This document shows, piece by piece, positions 36,328 through 44,539 of a stretch of 64,000 nucleotides of DNA. Positions within the stretch are counted from its first letter, which is position 1, and each line of letters starts with the position of its first letter. The notes under the pieces are model-generated. The model was not told the origin of the DNA and ran no database searches. It saw nothing but the letters and a program-made list of their open reading frames with translations. The DNA is taken from contig ONCV01000001.1 in assembly GCA_900316415.1 (NCBI GenBank), positions 62,001-126,000 of the forward strand, read 5' to 3'. Both the position numbers and the translations under genes were made by a program. Source of the DNA: an uncultured Eubacteriales bacterium. GTDB lineage: Bacteria; Bacillota; Clostridia; Christensenellales; Aristaeellaceae.

Positions 36328-37452
36328 ATGAGAAAATGGATGGGAGTGCTGCTGTGTCTGATGCTGCTGACGGCCTGCGCCGGCGGGGCGCTGGCGGCCC
36401 GGGAGACGGGCGCGGTCAGCAGCCAGCTGGAGAGCGGGGAGGGGATCTTTACCTTCTCCCTGATCGGGGACTGCTGCGTGGCGGACTACGCGAAATCTCT
36501 GGGGCACAAGAGCGGCTATGTCTATAAAATCAAGAAGGCGGGGTTTGACTATCCCTTCAGCCTGGTGGCGGATCTGTTTGCGGAGGACGATCTGACGGTG
36601 GCCAACTGCGAGTGCACCTTCTCCGATTACAACAAGCCCCGGAGCGGCGTCATGTTCCCGATGATCGCCCCGCCGGAATACGCGGAGGTGCTGAAGCTGG
36701 GAAACGTGGATGTCTGCAACATGGCGAACAACCACTGCCTGCGGGACTTCGGAAAGCGGGGAACCGCGGACACCGCCGCGGCCCTGGAGGCCCAGGGCCT
36801 CGGATACTTCTACGATGACACCACCTGGACCTGCGAGGTCAAGGGGGTGAAGGTCGGGTTCGTGGGCTACACCTATCCCATGAACGACCAGAAGCTGAAG
36901 AAATACGTGTCGGCGATGGAAAAGCTGCGGGAGGAGGGCTGCACCTTCGTGGTGGCCTCCGCCCACTGGGGTACGGAGCCGACGCGCACCAAGTCCAACG
37001 GCAAGGAGTACCTGCTGGACGGGAACCAGAAATACGGCGTGAAGCTGATTGACGCCGGGTTCGACATGGTGTTCGGGCACGGCTCCCATACCTGCCAGAT
37101 GATTCGCTGGTACAAGGGCCGGGTGATCTTCTACGGAATGAGCAATTTCACCTTCGGCGCCGACGCGACCCCGCGGGATGACGACACGGCGGTGGCGCAG
37201 ATTTCCTTCGACATCCAGCCGGACGGCACCCTGACGCCCCGGGAGCTTTCCGTGCTTCCCTTCAAGATGCACAAGGGCGGCGATTTCCGTCCCTGCCCCA
37301 TCACGGACGAGGAAGGAAAGCAGCGCGTCTGGGAGAAGATGTATTACAATGGCTATCCGAAGCACAAGGCTTCCCCCGTATCCAACCTGCCGGAGAGTTT
37401 CCTGACGACGGGATATGTGGACCTGCGGACGCTTGAGGTGACGGATGAATAA
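36328..37452 (+). CDS. CapA family protein
   Basis: A 374-residue exported protein of the CapA/PgsA (PGA_cap) metallophosphoesterase-like family linked to poly-gamma-glutamate or other surface polymer export. Signal: residues 1-16 then LTAC at 14-17, a plausible lipobox, though cleavage at ALA near residue 24 is also possible. Core motifs: FSLIGDCC, VANCECTF, NMANNHCLRDFG, HWGTEP, FGHGSHTCQ and FYGMSNFTFG, which supply the metal-ligand residues. Its end overlaps the acyltransferase gene by eight bases, implying coupled translation. Confidence 0.85.
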   Translation: MRKWMGVLLCLMLLTACAGGALAARETGAVSSQLESGEGIFTFSLIGDCCVADYAKSLGHKSGYVYKIKKAGFDYPFSLVADLFAEDDLTVANCECTFSDYNKPRSGVMFPMIAPPEYAEVLKLGNVDVCNMANNHCLRDFGKRGTADTAAALEAQGLGYFYDDTTWTCEVKGVKVGFVGYTYPMNDQKLKKYVSAMEKLREEGCTFVVASAHWGTEPTRTKSNGKEYLLDGNQKYGVKLIDAGFDMVFGHGSHTCQMIRWYKGRVIFYGMSNFTFGADATPRDDDTAVAQISFDIQPDGTLTPRELSVLPFKMHKGGDFRPCPITDEEGKQRVWEKMYYNGYPKHKASPVSNLPESFLTTGYVDLRTLEVTDE

Positions 37453-38809
37453 GCAGGAAACGAAGGAAACGCGGAAAGCGGAGGGAACCGAAAGGGAATC
37501 CTCTCCCCGCCCCCTGCAGAAGATGCGAATGCGGAAGCGGGAGGGCTTCCAGGCGCGGGGAATGCGGTTTCTGTACCGGGTCCTGGCTCCCTTTTTTCAC
37601 TGCCGCGTCCAGATTCCGAAGGAGCTGCAGGAGAGCGGGGACCCGGTGGTTTTCATCGCGAACCATTACAATATCTTCGGCCCGCTGAGCTTTGTAATCT
37701 CCGTTCCGCTCAATTACCGCATCTGGATCAATTCCGAGCTGGTCGGGGGGGAAAACGTGCAGTCCGGGCTGGAGCCCGGCATCCGGCGGCTGCTGCCCTT
37801 CCTTTCGGAGAAGCGGATTCAATGGCTGTGCGCAAAGATCATGAAGCTGGTGATCTATGCCCTGACCCATGTGGGCATGATCCCCGTGGACCGGAACGAC
37901 GCCTCCCGGCTGCTCTCCACCATGCGCCAGAGCCTGAAGGCGCTGCAGGAGGGGGAGAACCTGCTGATCTTTCCGGAAACCGGCTTGCCGGAATACTCCC
38001 TGACCTCGGTGACCCCGTTCTTCTCCGGCTTCGCGACCCTGGGCCGGCTGTATGCCCGGAAGACGGGAAAAGCGCTTCGGTTCTGCCCCTGCTATATTGA
38101 TGAGCAGCACTATCAGATCCGCCTGGGGGAAATGGTGAGCTATGATCCGGAGGCGGAGCCGGCCGAGGAGACGGAGCGGGTTTCCGACGAGCTGAACCGC
38201 CGCATCCGGGAGATGGCGGCGGAGAACCGGGGCGTGGAGAAGGAAAAGGCGAAGCCGGTCAGCCGGACCATCCTGTTCTTCTGCAACCTGATCCGGTTTC
38301 TGCTGCTGATTCCGCTCATCACCATGCTGAGCCTGCCCAATCCCCGGATGATCCTGATTCTGTATCTGGCCAGCGAGCTCCTCCGGATCCTGTTCGGCGC
38401 GGTCTGCAGCGCCGCCTATGCCTCCACAAACCGGCTGAGCGCGCTGTTCTCCCACGCGGTGGGAATGGTGACGGACATCAGCATGATGATTTATCTGGCC
38501 TCCCGGCTGCCCCGGCTCCGGTGGCTGCTGTATGTCATGATCCTGAACGGAGTCATCCTCCTGTTCAGCAACATCCGTGCCTTTGCCCGGTTCCATCGCT
38601 GCGCCGGGGTCAATTATTTCGATACCCTGAGCGCCAATCTGCTGTTTGTGATCTGCCTGCAGCAGCTGATTCCCATCCCGCTGACCCGGCTGATGCTGGA
38701 TGTGCTGCTGCTGAGCACCGGGGTTTTCCTCGGGTTCTCCACGGGGTTCGCGATGGCCTTCAACGCCCGGATCGGGCAGGAGCGGGAGATCGAATCCGGA
38801 GAAAAATGA
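37445..38809 (+). CDS. PlsC-like acyltransferase fused to a membrane domain
   Basis: A 454-residue protein. Residues 60-240 resemble glycerolipid acyltransferases: FIANHYNIFGP matches the NHxxxxD block but has Gly79 in place of the catalytic Asp, and IFPETG replaces the FPEGT block. From about residue 275 there are four to five membrane helices with no family I recognise. It may act on a lipid or surface polymer made or exported with CapA, or be catalytically altered. Start ATG overlaps the capA-like gene. The first 40 residues are highly charged. Confidence 0.75.
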   Translation: MNKQETKETRKAEGTERESSPRPLQKMRMRKREGFQARGMRFLYRVLAPFFHCRVQIPKELQESGDPVVFIANHYNIFGPLSFVISVPLNYRIWINSELVGGENVQSGLEPGIRRLLPFLSEKRIQWLCAKIMKLVIYALTHVGMIPVDRNDASRLLSTMRQSLKALQEGENLLIFPETGLPEYSLTSVTPFFSGFATLGRLYARKTGKALRFCPCYIDEQHYQIRLGEMVSYDPEAEPAEETERVSDELNRRIREMAAENRGVEKEKAKPVSRTILFFCNLIRFLLLIPLITMLSLPNPRMILILYLASELLRILFGAVCSAAYASTNRLSALFSHAVGMVTDISMMIYLASRLPRLRWLLYVMILNGVILLFSNIRAFARFHRCAGVNYFDTLSANLLFVICLQQLIPIPLTRLMLDVLLLSTGVFLGFSTGFAMAFNARIGQEREIESGEK

Positions 38810-38865
38810 AGTCGGCGGGGGAGCCGCAGGGAGCGGATCCCCGGGACGAAAGGAAGGGAGAAGCC

Positions 38866-39396
38866 ATGGGGCCGAAAGCAGGAAGGGAAGAACCCGCCGG
38901 AATGCCGGCAGCGCACCCCGGGGAGAAAACCGATTATGACACCCTCTGCCGGCAGGCGGAGGAGCTGCTGAAGCAGGAGCCCTGGTACGTCTCCGCCCTG
39001 AGCAACCTGTCCGCCCTGATCTACGCGGCGCTTCCGGATCTGAACTGGGCGGGATTCTACCTGCTGCGGGACGGCCGCCTCACCGTGGGACCCTTTCAGG
39101 GGAAGCCGGCCTGCATCCATATTCCCGTGGGCCGGGGCGTATGCGGGACGGCCATCGGGCGGGACGAGACGCTGAACGTGCCGGATGTGCACGCCTTCCC
39201 GGGGCACATTGCCTGCGACAGCGCCTCCGCCTCGGAAATCGTGCTGCCGGTTCACGCGGACGGAAGGGCCGCGGCGGTGCTGGACATCGACAGCCCCCGG
39301 CCGAACCGCTTCTCCGCGGAGGAAGAGGCGGGGCTGAAGCGCCTGGTCCGGGTGATGGAAGCGGGGCTGCGCTTCCCGCCGGCGGGCGGGGAATAA
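38866..39396 (+). CDS. msrC: Free methionine-(R)-sulfoxide reductase
   Basis: A 176-residue GAF-domain enzyme that reduces free methionine-R-sulfoxide. The three redox cysteines, Cys83, Cys93 and Cys117, sit in GPFQGKPACIHIPVGRGVCGTA and GHIACDSASASEIVLPV at the same spacing as Cys84, Cys94 and Cys118 of the E. coli protein. Start ATG 38866 follows AAGGGAG. Lies 56 bases after the acyltransferase and 26 before ybaK. Confidence 0.95.
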   Translation: MGPKAGREEPAGMPAAHPGEKTDYDTLCRQAEELLKQEPWYVSALSNLSALIYAALPDLNWAGFYLLRDGRLTVGPFQGKPACIHIPVGRGVCGTAIGRDETLNVPDVHAFPGHIACDSASASEIVLPVHADGRAAAVLDIDSPRPNRFSAEEEAGLKRLVRVMEAGLRFPPAGGE

Positions 39397-39422
39397 GGCC
39401 GAAGGGGCGGAGGAACCAGCGA

Positions 39423-39899
39423 ATGGCAAAAAAGAACGAGAAAACAAACGTCATGCGCCTTCTGGACAGCCGGAAGATCGCATACGCCGCCCATGCCTAT
39501 GAGCCGGACGCCACCCGGACAGGGGAGGAGATCGCTGCCCTGCTGGGGGAGGATCCGCAGCGGGTGTTCAAGACCCTGGTCACGCAGGGAAAATCCGGAC
39601 AGCATTATGTGTTCGTGATTCCCGTGCAGGCGGAGCTGGACCTGAAGAAGGCGGCCCGGGTAGCGGGGGAAAAGGCCATCGGCATGATTCCCCAGAAGGA
39701 GCTGCTGCCGCTGACGGGCTATGTTCACGGCGGCTGTTCCCCCCTCGGGATGAAAAAGCCCTTTCCGACCTTTTTCCATGAAACCGCGGAGACGCTTCCC
39801 CGGATGTTCGTCAGCGCGGGCCGGGTGGGCTTTCAGATCGAGGCGGCACCGCTGGATCTGGTCCGGGCGTCCGGCGGAGCCTTCGCGGATCTGGTCTGA
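39423..39899 (+). CDS. ybaK: Cys-tRNA(Pro)/Cys-tRNA(Cys) deacylase YbaK
   Basis: A 158-residue trans-editing enzyme that hydrolyses mischarged Cys-tRNA(Pro). Family landmarks are TNVMRLLDSRKIAYAAHAYE, RVFKTLVTQG with the conserved Lys, and GYVHGGCSPLGMKKPFPTFF. GGAGGAACCAGCG precedes ATG 39423. Confidence 0.94.
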   Translation: MAKKNEKTNVMRLLDSRKIAYAAHAYEPDATRTGEEIAALLGEDPQRVFKTLVTQGKSGQHYVFVIPVQAELDLKKAARVAGEKAIGMIPQKELLPLTGYVHGGCSPLGMKKPFPTFFHETAETLPRMFVSAGRVGFQIEAAPLDLVRASGGAFADLV

Positions 39900-39938
39900 G
39901 CCGGCGGATTTTTCGGGGCGGGCCCGGAAAACGGAAAG

Positions 39939-39967
39939 TTGCGCAGAAAACAAAGGAATGATATAAT
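39939..39967 (+). promoter_or_regulatory. Promoter of the CNNM/CorC gene
   Basis: TTGCGC (39939-39944) and TATAAT (39962-39967), 17-base spacing, extended TG. It leaves a leader of about 120 bases before the gene. Confidence 0.75.
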
Positions 39968-39969
39968 TT

Positions 39970-40066
39970 GCCTGTCCCGGAAGCGGGACAGGCTTTGCTG
40001 TGCGGGAAAGGCTTCGGCCGGGATGACGCGCCGGAGAAGGAATAAAGGCTCCGCGGGACGCGGAGC
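39970..40066 (+). other. Structured leader of the CNNM/CorC gene
   Basis: Two perfect hairpins: GCCTGTCCCG/CGGGACAGGC with loop GAAG (39970-39993) and GCTCCGCG/CGCGGAGC with loop GGA (40048-40066), with a smaller GGC-TTC-GGCC type fold between. The first hairpin overlaps the expected transcription start, so it may instead end the ybaK transcript. I do not recognise a known riboswitch class. Confidence 0.45.
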
Positions 40067-40093
40067 GTGGATACGAAAGGATTTGATCAATCA

Positions 40094-41374
40094 ATGGGCC
40101 TATGGATCGCGCTGATCGTCTGCATCGCGCTTTCTGCCTTTTTCTCGGCGACGGAAACGGCGTTTTCCGCTTCCAGCCGGGTGAAACTGAAAACCATGGA
40201 GGGGGACAATCCCCGGGCCGGCCTGGCGCTGGAACTCCTGGAAAAATATGATTCCCTGCTGACGTCCGTGCTGGTGGGGAACAATGTGGTGAACATCGCG
40301 GGCACCTCCATTGCCACGATCCTCTTCACCCGCATGCTGAACGGGGCGGAGGATCGGGGGGCGACGCTGGCCTCCGTGATCATGACGGTGGTGGTGCTCT
40401 TCGTGGGCGAGGTGGGTCCCAAGACCCTGGCCAAGCAGCGGCCGGAGCGCTTCGCCATGGCGGTGAGCCGGGTGACGCGGGTGCTGATGACGGTGCTGAC
40501 CCCGGTGGACGCGCTCTTCGGCCTCTGGCGCAGGCTGCTGTCCCGGCTGGTGAAGGCGGAATCCGAGGAAACCCAGATCGAGGAAGAGCTGATGACCATG
40601 ATCGACGAGGCACAGACCGAAGGCGATCTGGAGGCGGAGGAGAGCGAGCTGCTCCGCTCCGCGATTGAGTTCAACGATCAGGATGCCAGCGATATCATGA
40701 CCCCCCGGGTGGATGTGATCGCCGTGGAGGATACCGCGTCGGTGGAGGAGGTGGCGGAGATTTTCCGCTCCACCTATTTTTCCCGGATTCCCGTGTATCA
40801 TGAGGATCTGGATCACGTGGTGGGCACGCTGCACGAGAAGGATTTCTACAAGATGACCCATGACGGGTGCACGGAAATCACCCGGATCATGAAGGAGCCG
40901 GTGTTCGCCCCGGCAACGCTGCCCATCTCCAGCCTGCTGAAGCAGTTCCGGGCCTCCCGGACGCATCAGATTGTGCTGCTGGACGAATTCGGGGGAACGG
41001 ACGGCATCGTGACCCTGGAGGATGTGCTGGAGGAGCTGGTGGGCGAGATCTACGACGAGCACGACGAGGTGCAGGAGGAGATCGTCCGCCGGGAGGACGG
41101 CTCCTGGCAGATTCAGGGCGGAACGCAGCTGCAGGATCTGCTGGAGAAGTTCGAAATCGAAAACACCTATGACGCGGACACGGTCGGCGGCTGGGTGGGC
41201 GAAATGATCCGCCGGGTGCCGGAAATCGGGGACGCATTCGAAATCGGCGGATACCGGTTTGAGGTGACGGAGATGGACGGCTTCCGGGTGACCGGAATCC
41301 GGGCGGAAAAGCGGACGGAGCCGGCGGAGGAGCCGGAGACGGACGGGCAGGAAGCGGAAGCGGCGGAGTCCTGA
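40094..41374 (+). CDS. CNNM/CorC family divalent-cation transporter (hemolysin C-like)
   Basis: A 426-residue protein: N-terminal DUF21/CNNM membrane domain (residues 1-140, with SAFFSATETAFSASSR and VLVGNNVVNIAGTSIAT), a CBS pair (about 200-320, IMTPRVDVIAVE, FGGTDGIVTLEDVLEELVGEI) and a C-terminal CorC/HlyC domain (330-410). Members move magnesium or protect against cobalt. ATG 40094 is chosen because AAAGGA lies upstream of it; GTG 40067 falls directly on the leader hairpin. Twenty bases before the zinc-finger gene. Confidence 0.93.
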   Translation: MGLWIALIVCIALSAFFSATETAFSASSRVKLKTMEGDNPRAGLALELLEKYDSLLTSVLVGNNVVNIAGTSIATILFTRMLNGAEDRGATLASVIMTVVVLFVGEVGPKTLAKQRPERFAMAVSRVTRVLMTVLTPVDALFGLWRRLLSRLVKAESEETQIEEELMTMIDEAQTEGDLEAEESELLRSAIEFNDQDASDIMTPRVDVIAVEDTASVEEVAEIFRSTYFSRIPVYHEDLDHVVGTLHEKDFYKMTHDGCTEITRIMKEPVFAPATLPISSLLKQFRASRTHQIVLLDEFGGTDGIVTLEDVLEELVGEIYDEHDEVQEEIVRREDGSWQIQGGTQLQDLLEKFEIENTYDADTVGGWVGEMIRRVPEIGDAFEIGGYRFEVTEMDGFRVTGIRAEKRTEPAEEPETDGQEAEAAES

Positions 41375-41393
41375 GCGAGAAGGAGGACGGAGC

Positions 41394-42527
41394 ATGGGAC
41401 GGACGGTAATGGGATACTGGGACTGCCCGGTATGCGGAAACAAGGGGATTGCCGGCAATGTGATGAACTGTCCCGCCTGCGGCCGGGCCCGGGGAGACGT
41501 GAAGTTCTACATGAAGGACGGCGCGGAGAACTCCACCCGGGAGGAGGGCGACCGGGCCGATATCGAGTACCTTACGGAGGAGCAGGAGAAGGAGATCGGC
41601 CGGAACCCGGACTGGTACTGCTCCTTCTGCAATTCCCTGAACAAGGACAACGCGGCCTTCTGCACCAACTGCGGGGCCAGCCGGGAATCCTCGGAGAGCA
41701 ATTATTTTGACCAGCTGAAGAAGCGGGAGGAAGCGGAGGCCCGGGAGAAGGCGGCGCAGCCGCAGAGCCCGGCGCAGCGGCCGCAGCAGACGAAGGGCAA
41801 GAGCCGCCTGCCCCTGCTGCTGATCATCCTGGCGGTGATCATCGGGCTGTTCGTCTATCTGAACGGCAGCAATACGACCGGCAACCTGCAGGTGACGGGC
41901 ATCGCCTGGAACCGGGTCATCCCCATCGAGCAGAACCAGGAGTTCACGGAGAGCGGCTGGTCCATCCCCGCGGGGGGAACGGAGGTCAGCCGGAGAAACG
42001 AGATCCATCATTACGACCAGGTGCTGGACCACTACGAGGAGCGGGAGGTGCAGCGGTCCCGTCAGGTGCTGGATCACTACGAATCCTACTACACCTATTC
42101 CGACAACGGAAACGGCTCCTTCGAGGAGATCGAGCACCAGCGGCCGGTGTACACGACGGAATACTACACGGAGACGGAGTCCGTGCCGATCTATGTTCCC
42201 GTTCCCCGCTATGCGACCAAATATACCTACACCATCTGGAGATGGGTGAAGGTCCGGGAGGCGGAGGCCTCCGGAACGGATCATGAGGCGGCGTGGCCGG
42301 AAACGGAGCTGGCGTCGGACGAGCGGGAGGGAGAACCCCGCAGCGAGCGGTATTCCTTCACCGTGAAGGACGAAAAGGGAAATGTCCGGACCTGGTTCCT
42401 CGCCGAGGCGGACTGGCGGAAGATCTCCGAGGGGGACAAGCTTGCGATCAGCACCCAGCGGGGAAGCGGCGAGTCCTGGATCGTGGACGGGAAAGGCGAG
42501 AAGCTGTACCGGATTTCCAGCCGGTAA
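41394..42527 (+). CDS. Membrane protein with RanBP2-type zinc finger
   Basis: A 377-residue protein. A zinc ribbon (Cys11, Cys14, Cys26, Cys29) is followed by a second finger of exact RanBP2 form: Trp74-x-Cys76-x2-Cys79-x3-Asn83-x6-Cys90-x2-Cys93. A Gln/Glu-rich linker leads to one membrane helix (about 136-157) and a 220-residue outside domain rich in Tyr, His and Glu (residues 195-270), with no Cys. The N-terminus is therefore cytoplasmic. I know no function. GAAGGAGG-type ribosome site. Probably in operon with the CNNM gene and the 67-residue gene. Confidence 0.7.
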   Translation: MGRTVMGYWDCPVCGNKGIAGNVMNCPACGRARGDVKFYMKDGAENSTREEGDRADIEYLTEEQEKEIGRNPDWYCSFCNSLNKDNAAFCTNCGASRESSESNYFDQLKKREEAEAREKAAQPQSPAQRPQQTKGKSRLPLLLIILAVIIGLFVYLNGSNTTGNLQVTGIAWNRVIPIEQNQEFTESGWSIPAGGTEVSRRNEIHHYDQVLDHYEEREVQRSRQVLDHYESYYTYSDNGNGSFEEIEHQRPVYTTEYYTETESVPIYVPVPRYATKYTYTIWRWVKVREAEASGTDHEAAWPETELASDEREGEPRSERYSFTVKDEKGNVRTWFLAEADWRKISEGDKLAISTQRGSGESWIVDGKGEKLYRISSR

Positions 42528-42563
42528 GCGGCCGCGGGAAGGCGCTTCCGCAGGGGGTGGAAA

Positions 42564-42767
42564 ATGAAGATCACGGAAGAAATGCCGGAGGGCGAGGCGC
42601 TGACCCAGGCGCTGGCGGAAGCCTACCGGCTGTATCAGGACAATATCCGGGAGACGGGAGAACGGATCTTTCAGCTGACGAAGGGAGCCCGGGAGGGCGT
42701 GCCGGAGCGGGAGCTGCTGGAAACGGCGCTGGACGCGCTGGAGCGGTGCCGGCTTCCGGAGAACTGA
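42564..42767 (+). CDS. Small helical protein, unknown
   Basis: A 67-residue, probably all-helical acidic protein (ITEEMPEGEALTQALAEAYRLYQDNIRE...). No family recognised. GGGGGTGG lies just before the ATG, and it follows the zinc-finger gene by 36 bases and precedes a terminator, so it is likely the last gene of that unit. Confidence 0.6.
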   Translation: MKITEEMPEGEALTQALAEAYRLYQDNIRETGERIFQLTKGAREGVPERELLETALDALERCRLPEN

Positions 42768-42844
42768 TGCCTCCCCGGAGACCGGAACGCGTTCCGGCAG
42801 GCGGGAGGGTTCATTCCGCCGCGGGGAAGATGCAGAAAAGGTCA

Positions 42845-42875
42845 GGGCCGTGTTCCGGAGGAGCACGGCCCTTTT
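42845..42875 (+). terminator. Intrinsic terminator
   Basis: GGGCCGTG and CACGGCCC arms (42845-42852, 42864-42871) with TTTT after them. Ends the unit that begins at 40094. Confidence 0.85.
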
Positions 42876-42898
42876 CAGAGAAGGATCGGAGGAAGGGC

Positions 42899-43513
42899 AT
42901 GGACAAGATCGCGGCGCCGGCGCTTTCCCTTCGGAGCCTGGGAGGCGCGGGCGGGGGAGCCTGGGAAGCGGAAACGCTGGAGACGGACCGCCTGCGCCTG
43001 CGCAGGCTCCGGATGCGGGACGCGGGGGACCTGTACGAATGGACCTCGGACCCGGAGGTGGCCCGGTATGTGCTGTGGGAGGCGCACCGGAGCCCGGGGG
43101 AGACCCGGGCCTATATCCGCTATATCCGAAGCCTGTACCGGCGGGGGCTGCCCTCCTCCTGGGGCATCGAGCTGCGGGAGGAAAAGCGGATCATCGGCAC
43201 CATCGGCGTCATGGCCTGGTCGCCGGAGAACCGCAGCGCGGAGGTGGGCTATTCCCTGGGCCGGCCCTGGTGGCATCGGGGATACGCCCCGGAGGCGCTG
43301 GGGGCCGTCATGGACTGGCTGTTTGACCGGATGTACATCAACCGGATCGAGGCCCAGTGCGATGTGCGCAATCCGGACAGCGCCCGGGTCATGGAAAAAT
43401 GCGGGATGCAGCGGGAGGGGCTGCTGCGCCAGCGGGTGATCAACAAGGGGGAAGCGGTGGACGTGCTGCTGTACGCAGCGCTGCGGGAGACGCGAAGGGA
43501 GCTGCACGCATGA
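42899..43513 (+). CDS. GNAT N-acetyltransferase (RimJ-like)
   Basis: A 204-residue acetyltransferase. After a 25-residue Gly/Ala-rich lead comes LETDRLRLRRLRMRDAGDLYEWTSDPEV, then EVGYSLGRPWWHRGYAPEALGAVMDWLF with the acetyl-CoA pyrophosphate loop, and NPDSARVMEKCGMQREGLLRQ, all typical of RimJ/RimL-type enzymes acting on protein N-termini or small amines. The frame is open far upstream; ATG 42899 with GGAAGGG gives the family start. ATGA overlap with the next gene. Confidence 0.9.
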   Translation: MDKIAAPALSLRSLGGAGGGAWEAETLETDRLRLRRLRMRDAGDLYEWTSDPEVARYVLWEAHRSPGETRAYIRYIRSLYRRGLPSSWGIELREEKRIIGTIGVMAWSPENRSAEVGYSLGRPWWHRGYAPEALGAVMDWLFDRMYINRIEAQCDVRNPDSARVMEKCGMQREGLLRQRVINKGEAVDVLLYAALRETRRELHA

Positions 43514-44469
43514 AAAACGGCATTGTGGTGATCGGCACGGTTTTTGTGGATATCAAGGGGTACCCCTTTACCAGGTACATTCCCGGCGGCCGGAATGCGG
43601 GCCGGGTGGTGCAGGTTCACGGGGGCGTCAGCCGCAACGTGGCGGAGGACATCGCAAACGTCGGGCTCCGGCCCACCTTTGTCACCCTGGTGGAGGATGA
43701 CGGCGTCGGCCGGGACGTGGTGGAACGGCTGGAGCGGCAGCAGGTCAACATGAAATACTGCCGCCGGGTTTCCGGCGGCAACGGCACCTGGCTGGCCATC
43801 TTTGACAACAGCGGGGACGTGGTGGCCTCCATTTCCCGGCGGCCGGACACCGAAGCCCTGGCGGAGATCCTGGAGGAGAAGGGGGATGAAATCTTCTCCG
43901 GGGCGGATGCCGTCGCGGTGGAGGTGGATCTGGAGGAAGGGATTCTCCGGCGCGTCCTGCAGCTGGCGGAGAAGTACAGCCGGCGCGTTTTCGCGGTGGT
44001 CTCCAACATGACCATCGCCATCGAGCGGCGGGATCTGCTGCGGCAGATGGACTGCCTGGTCTGCAACGAGCAGGAGGCGGGGCTCTTCTTCAGCGAGGAA
44101 TACGGGGACCGGACGCCGGAGGAGCTGGCAGGCCTGCTGGCGGAGCGGGTGCAGGGCGCGGAGCTGCGGCAGATGGTGGTCACCATGGGGGCGGAAGGCG
44201 CCGTGTATGCCTGCGCGGACGGGAGCCGCGGCGTCGTGCCGCCGGTGAACGTGGATATCGTGGATACCACGGGCTGCGGGGACGCCTTCTTCGCGGGGGT
44301 CGGCATCGGGCTGACCTACGGCAAGTCGCTGGAGGAGGCCTGCCAGATCGGCACCCGGCTGGCCGCCTCGGTGATCGCGACCCGGGAAAACGTGTGCCCC
44401 CGGTTTCTGCCGGCCGAGTTCGGCCTGCCGGAACCGGAGGAGGAAGAAGCGGAGCGGGAGACCGTGTGA
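43510..44469 (+). CDS. PfkB-family carbohydrate/nucleoside kinase
   Basis: A 319-residue ribokinase-like kinase. It has the N-terminal substrate region (VHGGVSRNVAEDIANVGLRPTFV) with the PfkB GG pair, and the C-terminal signature DTTGCGDAFFAG with the catalytic base Asp258. Substrate not decidable; adenosine, ribose and fructose-phosphate kinases share these motifs. It overlaps the GNAT gene by ATGA, so the two are co-expressed. Confidence 0.92.
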   Translation: MKNGIVVIGTVFVDIKGYPFTRYIPGGRNAGRVVQVHGGVSRNVAEDIANVGLRPTFVTLVEDDGVGRDVVERLERQQVNMKYCRRVSGGNGTWLAIFDNSGDVVASISRRPDTEALAEILEEKGDEIFSGADAVAVEVDLEEGILRRVLQLAEKYSRRVFAVVSNMTIAIERRDLLRQMDCLVCNEQEAGLFFSEEYGDRTPEELAGLLAERVQGAELRQMVVTMGAEGAVYACADGSRGVVPPVNVDIVDTTGCGDAFFAGVGIGLTYGKSLEEACQIGTRLAASVIATRENVCPRFLPAEFGLPEPEEEEAERETV

Positions 44470-44496
44470 AAAGCGGCGAAGCCGTTTTCCGGAAAA

Positions 44497-44534
44497 CGAA
44501 AGCCGGCCCCGGCAGATGCCGGGGCCGGCTTTCG
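44497..44534. terminator. Bidirectional terminator
   Basis: A perfect 17-base stem (CGAAAGCCGGCCCCGGC and its complement) with loop AGAT between convergent genes. The AAA and TTT at the stem base serve both directions. Confidence 0.85.
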
Positions 44535-44539
44535 CGGTC

